A stretch of DNA of 64,000 nt from Sphingobacteriales bacterium. Its GTDB lineage: Bacteria; Bacteroidota; Bacteroidia; Chitinophagales; CAIOSU01. The stretch lies in contig JAIXUD010000020.1 of assembly GCA_027483645.1 (NCBI GenBank), positions 62,001 to 126,000 of the forward strand, given 5' to 3'. Both the position numbers and the translations under genes were made by a program. The notes beneath the pieces were generated by a model, which saw only the letters and a list, made by a program, of their open reading frames with translations, did not search any database and had not been told where the DNA came from. Positions 7,876 through 19,800 of this stretch are shown in pieces. Positions within the stretch are counted from its first letter, which is position 1. Every line of letters begins with the position of its first letter.

Positions 7876-10800
7876 TATTTAACAATTGTGATTGGTCCGG
7901 AAACACTCTCACTAATATTATCCAGTTTAATGATGTAGTAGTAGGTACCTGCAGGCAACTCCTTGCCATTGTAGGTGCCGTCAAAGTCGTTTTGGTAAGG
8001 GCTGGCGCTAAACACCACATCGCCCCATCGGTTCAAGATGATTACCTCATTGTCAGGGAAGGTAACCAATTCACGAATTACCCATTGGTCGTTCGAGCCA
8101 TCTCCATTAGGTGTAATAGCGGTCGGGATGAAGATGTTGGTTTCGTCCTTCACTACTACAGTTACATAAGCCGAATCGGTACAACCCGTAAACGCATCGG
8201 TCACCACTACCAAGTAGCTCGTTGAGCGGTCAGGCGTAGCAATCGGGTTGGCACAATCGTAGCAATCCAACCCTGGGAAATCGGCCCAAGTGTAGAAGAA
8301 GGTATCGATAGGGCTCACCAAGCTCACCGCAATCTCCACCGCTTGACCAGCATAGATAACCTGCGGTTGGGCAGGCGTTACCGCTAGTTCAGGTGCATCA
8401 ATTTCTACAATACTTGCTGTTAGTGAAGTATCGCAGCCATTGGCATCGGTTACGGTTACACTATAGGTGCCTTCCACCAAGTTGCTGGCAGTGTTGGTTA
8501 CTAGCGTAGTATCGTGGCTCCAAGTAAAGGTATAAGGCGGTACGCCGCTGCTTACCTGTACTGTGATAACCCCGTCCTCGTTGCTGCAATAGCTATCTTT
8601 CACAATCACGCTATCTACCACTGGTTTATCAACAGCATCTACAAATATGGTAAGCACCGTATCGCAAGTGGATGCATCGGTAATGGTAACGGTGTAGTTG
8701 CCAGTTATCAAGCCTGTTGCCGTTGCGATACTTAGGTTGGCATCGTGGCTCCAATCAAAGGCCAAGTTAGGGTCAGTGGTGGTTACCGTCAGCGTTATAG
8801 CGCCATTGGCTTCTGCGCACAACGTAGGCGTTACATCCACAGCAGTTACCCTTGGGCCGTTACGCTCCGGTACGGTGATGGTTGCGGTGGTATTGCAACC
8901 ATTGGCATCGGTTACGGTTACCGTGTATGGACCAGCATTTACATTGGTAATAGTGTTGCTAGTGGCAGGAGAGGCCAATGTTGGAGGGCCGACTGACCAC
9001 TCATAATCATACGGGCCAGTGCCACCAGTAAGGCTCACGGTTGCTTGACCGCGACCGTTGCCGTTACAATAGGCAGCACTGTCCACCGCCATTGTTAGCA
9101 GCAGTTCATCAGGCTCGTTTACGCTAGTAAGGTCAATGGCGCGGCAACCGTTGAAATCGGTTACGGTTACTACATAATTACCTGGGCAAAGGTTGCGCAC
9201 GGTATCGGTAGTAGCACCTCCATTAGCCCAAAGGTAAGTGTAGCCAGCAGTACCACCGCTTGCGGTTACCCATGCTTGGCCATCGCATACCCCAAAGCAG
9301 CTCGCATCAATGCTATCCATTACTATGGTAAGCGCCGTTGCTGGTTGGTTAATGGTAATGGTATCGCTAATGGTACAGCCATTGGCATCGGTTACGGTTA
9401 CGCTTACTGGGCCAGCCACAAGGTTAAGCGTGCTATCACCCGCACCAAACGGCACACCAGCCGACCAATCGTAAGTATATCCTGAAGTACCTATTGGCGT
9501 ACCACCGGTTGGTGTAGCCCACGCACGGCCGCTGTTACCACCAAAGCACAATACGCTATTGGTATCCAGTGTAAGTGCCAAAGGCGCCAACGGTTCGGTT
9601 ACAATCACCGAATCGGTGGCAATACAACCGTTGGCATCGGTTACGGTTACAAAATAGGTACCTGCTATCAAGTTGATGATGGTATCGCCAGCGCCAGTTG
9701 GCGTGCCGCCACCACCCCAAACATAGCTATACTGGGTTTGCCCGCCGGTAGCGGTTACCCAAGCTTTGCCGGTGCTTTCACCAAAGCAATTTACATCATC
9801 CTTATCTGTAGTAGTAAGTAGCTCGTTAGGTTGGGTAATGTTGAAAATAGCTATTGTTTCGCAACCATTATCGTCGGTTACAGTAACTTGAACTATGCCA
9901 AAAGATAATCCAGTAACGATGCTGCCATTACCCTGCACCGTGCCGCGAGACCAAGTGTAAGTGTAGCTGTTGCCCGGTGCCAAGGTGCCGCCAGACGCCA
10001 CAACCGATGCCTCGCCTGTGCTATCGCCGAAGCAAAGGATGTTGGTACTATCCTTCACTAAAGTAATTGGGGTAAGCGGTTGATTAATGATAATATCGTC
10101 GATAATAATACAACCAGTATCATCGGTCACCGTTACCGTATAAGTGCCGGCTGCTAGGTTTCTTACGGTATCACCGTCGCCTACTGGGGTACCACCGCTC
10201 CAAGCATAGTCGTAAACTGGCGTTCCGCCAGTAACCGTTACCCAAGCTTGACCAGTGCTCGCACCGAAGCAAAGCACATCAATGCTATCCAAAGTAATCT
10301 GCAGTTGTGCCGGTTCAGTAATGTCTATTGAATCAATAAACTCGCAGCCTTTTGAGTCAGTAATCGTTACGGTGTATCGTCCAGCAATTAAAGACCTCAC
10401 CGTATCGCCTGTAGCGTTGGTTGGTGTGCCGCCGCTCCAAGTGTAGGAGTAGCCGCCATTACCACCCACCGCAGTTACCCATGCACGGCCGCTGTTTTCA
10501 CCAAAGCAACGTACGTTTACCGAGCGTAAGCTACCCAGCAGCAAGTTTGGCTCTTGGATAGTTACGGCAGCTATCTGTGTACATTGGAAGAAGTCAGTTA
10601 CAGTTACTACATAAGTGTTCGGTGCTAGGTTTCCAATGGTATCGCCAGTAGCGTTGGTAGGCGTACCACTGCTCCAAACATAAGTATAAGGCCCAGTAGC
10701 ACCCGATGCGGTAACCCACGCCCTGCCGTCGCCAGCACCGTTGCAGGTTACGTTGGCGCTATCCATTACCAACACCAATGGTGTTGGCTGGTTTACCACA

Positions 10801-13800
10801 ATAGAGGCAGTAACAGTACAACCCATTACATCAGTAACGGTTATCGGATAGTTGCCCGCAGGCAAGTTGATGATGGTATCACCGACGCCTACAACAGTAC
10901 CGCTACCCCAAGTATAAGTATAGCCAGGTGTACCGCCCGCAACGGTAGCCCAAGCCCTTCCGGTGCTTTGTCCATTGCAGGTTACATCAAAGCTATCCAA
11001 GTTCACCGTCAATAGTGGTGGTTCCACAATAGTCACTGAATCGAACACTCGGCATCCTAGGATATCTGTAATAGTTACCCTGTAAACGCCCGCCAACAGG
11101 TTGATAATGGTATCGCCATTAACACCCGATGGCGTGCCACCGCTCCAAGTGTAGGTATAGGTGGCAGTGCCGCCAATTACGGTAGCCCAAGCCTTACCAG
11201 TAGCTTGGCCAAAGCAGGCAATGTTCATGCTGTCCACAGTTACCGCCAGTGGAGCCGCAGGCTGTGTAATGGTAATGCTATCAACTGAGGTACAGTTGTT
11301 GGCATCGGTTACAGTAACAGTGTAAGTACCAGCTATGAGGCCCGTAATGGTATCGCCCGCACCGGCAGGAGTACCCGCAGGGCTCCAAGCGTAAGTATAG
11401 GTAGGGTTAGCGCCCGGCGTACCGCCAGTAACTACTACCCAAGCTTTGCCGGTAGCATCGCCAAAGCAATTCACGTCGTCGCTAAACATGTTCAACACCA
11501 GCAAATTGGGCTGGGTAATGGTGAAGGTTGTGGTGGCCACACAGCCATTTGCATCGGTTACACTAGCGGTATAAGTACCTGCTATCAAGCCGTTTAAAGT
11601 GTCGTTGAGTGGGCCGCTGGTGGTGCCAGTGCCGCTCCAAACTACATTGTTGTAGTTAGTGGTACCGCCAGCTATGGTTACCCAAGCCTTGCCTGTTGCA
11701 TCGCCAAAGCAAAGTACATTAATGCTGTCTTTGGTTAAGGTAAGCAGGGTAGGCTGCTCAATTATTACGCTATCCACCGCAATACAGCCATTGGCATCCG
11801 TTACCGTTACGGTGTAAGTGTTGATGGCCAAATTGATAATAGTATCCTGCAGGCCGATAGGTGTACCACCGCTCCAGGTATAAGTATAGCCGCCTACGGT
11901 TGGCAGCGTACCACCCGTGGCCCTTACCCAAGCCTTACCGTTGCTCTGCCCGAAGCAACGCACATTAGTGCTGTCCATTACTATAGTAAGTGGTGCAAGC
12001 GGTTGGGTAATAATTACTGAATCAATGGTACTACAACCATTGTCATCAGTTACGGTTACGGTATAGGTACCGGCAGTTAAGCCTGAAATGGTATCGGTGC
12101 CAATAGAAGGTATGCTCCAAGTATATTGGTAATTAGGGCTGCCGCCAGTTGCGGTTACCCAAGCCTTGCCATCGTTACCACCAAAACAACTTACATTGTT
12201 GCTATCCATGGCCACTACCAGTTCTGTAGGTTGCGGCACAGTTATTGAGTTTACCGCAGTACAGTTGCTATCATCAGTAATGGTAATGTTGTAAATAAGG
12301 CTGGTAAGGTTGATGATTGTATCGCCATTAGGGCCAGTTGTGGTAAGCGGTTGTGGCGCCCAATCGAAGGTGTAGTTTCCACTGCCGCCCACGCCGGTTG
12401 CCCATGCAGTACCATCATTACCACCAAAGCACGATACACTATCCACTGCCAAGGTTACCCCCAACGCTGGTGGCTGCCTAATGATAAACGAATCAACGGC
12501 GATACAGCCGCGGCCATCAGTTACGGTTACCACGTAAGTTCCTGCACCAAGGGCTGTAAGGGTGTCGCCCGGGGCCACTACTACACCGCCACCACTCCAA
12601 GTGATGGTATAAGGGGTTACAGTACCAGGTGTGCCGCCACTTATGGTTACCCAAGCCCTACCACTTATCTCACCAAAGCAACGTACATTGAGGCTATCTT
12701 TTACTATCACGATAGCAGGTGGGTTGGTAAGGGTAAAGGTATTGGTAGCGGTACAACTGTTGGCATCTGTAATGGTTACTCCATAAACGCCAGCACCTTG
12801 GCCAGTTACGGTAGCGGTGGTAGCGCCCACTATTGGGTTGGTGTTCAATGTCCATGTATACGTATATCCACCTGGGGCTGGGGTTCCGCCTGTAGGGGTT
12901 ACTGTTACGCTAGAACCTGCAGTACCGCCATTACAAGCTGGGTCGGTACCGGTAATGGTGCTGGCAAGTGGTGCTGGTTGGGTTATGGTAATAGTATCAA
13001 AAGCCAAACAACCATTGATAGTAACGATAACCGTATAAGTTGCGGAATCGAGACCAGTAATAGTAGCGGTGGTTTGTGCAAACGGTAAACCATCGCGCTG
13101 CCAAGTGTAAGTAGGCACAAACGGCGTAGGACCGCCCGTATAGGTTACTGTTGCCGTACCATTGTTTCCTCCAAAGCACAATACATTTACCCCAGTAATG
13201 GTGGTAACAATCTCGGTTGGTTGGGTGATGTTAAAAGTAGCAGTATCGCGGCAAACACCGCTGATAACGATTACTTGATAGTTTCCTGCAGTGAGGCCAG
13301 TTACGGTTGCGCTGTTGGTACTACCTGGTACTGATGCGCCGCCAGCAGTTTGCCACTCATAATCGTAAGTAGGACTTGGTCCGCCGGTTACTGCAGCGGT
13401 TGCGCTACCATTGGTGCCACCAAAGCAGCTCACATTGGTAGGCGTTACCGTAATATTGATAGCTGGAGGCGAAATAATATCTACAGAATCAATAGCAATA
13501 CAACCCCTGACATCGGTAACCGTTACGGTGTAAGAATCTGGGCAAAGGCTGGTAATAGTCGCAGCTGTACCCGCGTTAGACCATAAATAAGTATAAGGGC
13601 CAGTTCCACCTGCTACCTGAACACCGGCTTCGCCATCGCATGCACCAAAGCAACTAGCATCGGTGCCGCTCATGGTTAAAACCAAAGCAGGAGGATCTAC
13701 AAGGGTAAAGGTGTCGTTAATAGCGCAGTTGTTGGCATCCCTAATGGTAACAATATATTCACCGGCGCCTTGGTTGGTTACGGTGTTGCTATTGGTACCT

Positions 13801-16800
13801 ACTGGCGTTCCATCAAGGGTCCAAGTATAGTTGTATACACCAGCAGCGGGGGTGCCACCACTCGCGGTTACCGTCACCGTTGAACCGGCCGTTCCGCCAT
13901 TACAGCTTGGGTCGGTACCGGTAATGGTGCTGGTAAGTGGTGTTGGTTGGGTTATGGTAATGGTATCAAAACCAAAGCAGCCATTAACGTTTACAATTAC
14001 GGTGTACACACCCGCTGGCAAATTGGTAATGCTCGCGGTGGTAGGTACCAGCAGCACGCCATTTCGTTGCCAACGGTACCTAGGGAAGGTAGGATCGGGC
14101 ACTGGGCCGCCTGTGTAGGCTACAGTTGCGGTGCCTGAACTATCGCCAGCGCATAATAAGTTGGTAGCGGTTATGGTTGCAATTATTTCGGTTGGTTCGG
14201 TAATGGTGAAGAACGCCGTATCGGCGCAAACCCCGCTCCTTACAATTACCTGATAATTAGCAGCAGATAAATTGCTGGCAGTAGCATTGTTTGTAGTGCC
14301 TGGCACAACATTACCATTAGAAACAAACTGCCACTGATAGCTGTAGGAAGTGGTCGGGCCACCAGTTGCAGCCACGGTAGCCTCGCCGTCGGTGCCGTCA
14401 AAGCACGTTACGTTGGTGGGGGTTACCGTAATGCCAATAGCAGCTGGAGAGAGGATAGTTACCGAAGCGCTCACGGTACAGCCGTTAGCATCTTCAGCAG
14501 TTACGCTATAAGTACCAGGGCAAAGGGCAAAGGCAGTATCGCCCACAGCACTATTGGACCATGTGTAAGTAAATGGGCCTGTACCGCCACTCAATGTTGC
14601 CCAAGCCTTACCATCGCAAGCGCCAGAGCACGACGAACTGTCAGCATCCATTACAATACCTAATTGGGCTGGGTTGCCCAGTATCACGGTATCATTTATA
14701 GTACAAAGGCTGTCGTCGGTTATTACTACTACATAAGTACCTGCGCATAGGTTGGTAATGCTGGCTGTGGTACCGGCTGGGGTTGAGGGCAGCAAAGTCC
14801 AAGCGTAAGTATATGTTGGGGTGCCACCTGCTGCGGTTACCGAAGCTTCGCCATCGCAACCATTAAAGCAAGTAATATTTATTTGGTTGGTGGTGCTGGT
14901 AAGTGCTGCGGGCTCGGTAATGGTAATGGTATCAAAAGCCAAACAGCCATTAATGGTAACTATTACCGAATAGATGCCTTCGGTAAGGCCAGTGATAGTA
15001 GCCGTAGTTGGGGCAAATGGTAAAAAATCTTTCTGCCAAGCATAGCTAGGCGAACCAGGGTTTGGTGTAGGGCCACCTGTGCTAGTTACTGTCACCCTCC
15101 CATTGTTTCCACCAAAACATGATACGTTCTGGCCGGTAATGGTGGTGATGATTTCGGTAGGTTGGGTAATCGTAAAGTTAGCCGTATCGCTACACACCCC
15201 TACTGATACTATAACAATGTAATTGCCCGCAGTTAGCCCTGAAATAGAAGAAGCCACACCTAGAGAAGTGCTATTACCAGCACGCTGCCAAATATAACCT
15301 GTAGCACCTGGGGCGCTAGCAGTTGCGCTACCATTGGTACCGCCAAAGCAGGTAACTGGTGTAGGGGTTGCAGTAATAACGATCGCCGCTGGTGATGTAA
15401 CAGTTACCGAACCGGTTACCGTACATCCATTTGCATCGCTACCCGTTACGGAGTAGGTACCAGGGCAAAGACCTGAGATAGAATCGGCAACCGCACCATT
15501 CGACCAAAGATAGCTATATGGGGTAGTACCGCCGCTTAATGTAGCCCTTGCCCTTCCATCGCATACACCGGCGCATGAAGCATCCACTTTGGTAAGTACC
15601 ACAGTAAGCTGAGTAGGGTTGGTAAGTATCACTTGGCTGGTTGCTGTACAGCCATTGCCATCAGTAGCCACTACGCGGTAAGTACCTGCACCAAGACCTG
15701 TTTTGGTAGCACCCGTGCCTAAGCCGGTTGCTGGTAATCTTGTCCAATCATAGGTGTAGCCACTGCCGACAGTGCCTCCAGCTGCCGCTGCTGTAACTTG
15801 TCCATTAGTACCATTGAAACAAGTAATAGGGGTTGGGGTGATGCTAACAGTTAACGGTGCCGTGGGCTGCGTAACCGTAGCTGTGGAAGTAACCGTACAA
15901 GCGCCCTTGGTAACCGTAACTATATATGCACCGGCTGGCTGGTTGGTAATAGTTGCGGCAGTATTGCCTGCAAATGAACCAGCGTTCCGTGACCAGTTGT
16001 AAGTAAAAGTAGGGGGGCTTACTGGGCCACCGCTTGCATTTACCGTAAGCGTTACGGTGCTATCGCCAAAGCAGAGTACGTTGCCGCTGGTTATAGGTGC
16101 AACTATGGCTGCCGGTTGGGTCAGAATAATTGAGTCGTTCCTAATACAACCGTTTGCGTCCCTCACTGAAAAGAACTGGATACCTGCCAATAAACCCGAC
16201 AAAGTATCGCCATTGGGGCCACTAACCGTACCTGGCGAAACCCAAGTATAGGTATATGTGGGGCCAGTACCGCCACTGCCACGTGCCCATATTTTGCCAG
16301 TAGGCACAGCGTTACAAGCTAGGTTGGTTTGCCCTTTTAATATAGTGATGGCTGTTGGTTGACCAACAACAATAGAGGCAGTTGCTGTACAGCCATTGCC
16401 ATCGGTTGCCGTTACTGAAACTGTTCCCGCTAATTGATTATACAAAGTGTCACCATTTGCACTGGTAGTGCCTGTTGGGCTCCATACAAAGGTTGGTGTA
16501 CCCGTGCCACCTACTACTCTGGCCCAAACTTTACCAGTAGCACCGCCATTACAAAGGGCATCTGTTTTTGCTAAGGTAAGACCGATACTTGCTGGGTTGG
16601 CAAGGGTAATTGAGGTAGATACGGTACAGCCGCTAGCGTCAGTAGCCACTACGTTGTAGGTAGCAGCCGATAAGCCCGTGCGACTGTTGGTATTAGGTGC
16701 ACCGCCGTTCCAAGTATAGGTATAGGTTTGGCCTGAACCAAATGGGGTACCACCAGTTACCGTTACGCTCGCCGTGCCGTTAGTGCCATTGTTGCACAAA

Positions 16801-19800
16801 GGGTCGGTTTTGGTGGATGTGATGGCAAGGGCTGGAGGTGCCGTTACCGTTGCCGTTACCGTGGTAGCGCAGCTGGCAGGGTCGTTTACTACGATGGTGT
16901 AGGTGCCGGGGCCTAAACCTGTCCTTACCGAATCGGGCGTATTAGTTTGTACACTTACTGGCGTAGCGCCCCAAGTATAAGTATAGCCTGCTGTAGCAGC
17001 AGGGGCTGTTACCCAAACCTTACCATTGGTTGAGTTATTACAGCTTAGGTTATTACTACTAGCTGATGCCGTCGGTGGGTTGGTTACCGTTATAAAGCAG
17101 GTAAATGTATCGCGTAAGGTACCGCCTGGGTAGGTAGCTTCCAAAACAACGGTTTTACAACCGGTAGTGGTATAGGTAATACCAGTAGGGTTAGTAGCGG
17201 TGGACGAATCAGTAGCTGCAGTAGCGCCTGGGAAAATCCAAAGATTGCTTGTTGGGGTAGGTACGTTTAAGTCGAAGAAGTTTACCGTAGTACCCAAACA
17301 GATGATAGTATCGCTGCTGCTTATGCGCAAATCGGGCAATTCAGGGTCTACAAGCGTAAACGGGGTAAACACGTTTTGGCTAGGTATGGTTACGGTATTG
17401 GCAGTGGTGTTGCGGGTACTGGTATTGTTGGGCAACTGCCAAGCAGAAGTGCCTGGCAACCAACGGTGCGCCTGCAAACGGGTTTCCACCAAACTGTTCT
17501 GTGGTAAGTTCCATTCTAAATCCCTATAGGTAAAGGTTAGCCTGCCAGTGGGGTTGGTAGTATAGCCAGATACTTCAGGAACCCAGTATCTATCGAGCTC
17601 ACGGGCATAGTTGTTGCCGCCCAATATGTTATTGATATTCGTAACTGTAGTAGGGAAAGGGGTGTTATTCGGCAACAGTGTCCAGTCGGTTGGGTAAGTA
17701 GCTAATGACAGTCTTCCACCAGCAGTACCAGCAGCCTGCACTTCAAATGAGAAAGGTATATAAGTACCTGCCACACTACCAAAAGGATAAATAAAGGTGG
17801 TACCTATTGCGGCATTGCCTATAGCCCACTCAAAGCGGCCATAGCCTAAAGCTGGTATGTTTTCACTTATTACGTAGCCGGTTGTAAGCACTAGGTTTGC
17901 AGGCACATTGGTATTCATGCTCACCCTAAAGGTATTCAACGTTATTCTGCCAGTTCCTAATACCAATCTTCCGTTTATACCAGTACTACCGGTAAGGTTA
18001 CGGTTTACCGCTCCTTCAATGGTCAGGTCATGAAATGATTGGGTACCGGTTACCGCTCCTTGCATATCCAAGTTATTGCCAGTATTATGCAAAAAAACGT
18101 TGGAGCCTAAATTGCCTATCACTACACCATCGGTAACTGTCCAGTTGAGCGCTATGGCATGGGTATCAATTATATTAAGGGTGCCGCTAGGCATGTTAAT
18201 CACTACATTGGGCAAAAAGCCATTGGTACCGTTAGGGCCTGTGAAGGTATCATAAGTACTAGAAAAACTGTGGGTTCCCACACCAACCATGTTTATGGTA
18301 CCGGTGCCCGTATTAACGGGTCCAGTATTTACATCTATTACCGTACCACTAACATTTGTAGTACCAAACAAACCAAGTCTTCCAGTACCATGTGTAAATA
18401 AAGTATCTCTTGCCGTAAGCGTTCCCGTAACTATAGTTTTATTCTGTTGGGTTATCGAGCCACTTAAATATGACACATTCGGCAAGGTATGGGTATTGTT
18501 AATTAGGTTGGCGGCGCCATTAAACGATACAATGCCATTGCCTGTTATATTGCCTGCCAGGTAGGTCCAGTTTCCTGCCACCCCTACATAGTTGAAGCGG
18601 TTAGGCTTGGTATAACATGGATCAATCAAAGAATAAGCATTGCGGGTTATACTAAGGTTTGCACAGTTAATTATTACATTCGGAAAGTTGCCCGCACCGA
18701 GTTGCGAGTTGCAATACAGCGTTTGCGGGCGGGTACCTATAATATTAATGGTGCCCGTACCACCGCCGATTAGTACACCTTGTGCCACCGTAACCAAATC
18801 GCCTAGCACATCTATCTGGCCCGTATTAAAGATAACCCCGGCCCCAACATAGGCAAGTAGGGTATCGCTGGTTATTCGAGTAGCTACGTTTATGTTTACG
18901 TTGTTTTTTGAAAGGCCTAAGCGGGATATGGTATGGGGTGCACCGGTAACGTTAATATCCCCTTCAAAAACTAAGGTGCCCAGCGTCCTTATTACACCAC
19001 TAACATAGTTATAAGTTCTAGTTACGGTGGCTATCCCAGTAATTATCAGTGTATCGGTTGCTGCCTTGGCAATATTTATGTTGGGCAGCTTGCCTCTTAA
19101 AAAAACACAAGTGCTACCTGCCCAGGTTTGAGTGCCCGTTCCATTAATGTTAAAAACAGTAGTACTAGGTGAGTAATTGCCACCTGTCTCGGTATTATTG
19201 GTTTCGATGTTACCCCTTACATTTATGGTACCGCCAATATAGTAAATGGCAGATCCTCCAGTATTGATAAATTTACACTGCACCTCTAAGGTGTTAACTA
19301 CATTGTAAGTAAATCCGCATGAGGGAAGGCCTATTGCCAAATATTCAAGCTCGCAAAAGGTTATGTTTCCTACTACTTGAAAGGTCAAACAGGTTGACGG
19401 CGGGGCAAGACTAACACGACCAGCGTTGGCATTAAACGTACCTCCTGATAGGGTCATCGGCCCAGCACCGATGCGCATGTTGGTGCTAGTACTATTAAAG
19501 GTACCCCCACTAACCAACCACGAATTGGTAATGATTATGGTTCCTGTGCCACCCGTAAAGGTACCCGCTGCCTGGCTAAACGAAGATGCGTTAATAGCAA
19601 AGTTTGTATTGGAAACGGTACCAGTGTAACCAGCATTTATGCTAAAGCTACCAACGGTAATTGGTACATCAATAATGCAGTTGGCAACGCTGGTGCCATT
19701 AAAAACAATATTGGTGCCTGCAGCAGGCACGCCTACAGGTAGCCAGTTTGCCGCATTGTTCCAGTTGCCACTTGCCCCAGGTGCATTCCAAGTTGATTGT

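Noticed and set aside
12351-13088. Plus-strand ORF of 245 codons within the adhesin gene
   Set aside because: Antisense reading of the repeat units; similar shorter ORFs recur at each unit, as expected from the repeats.
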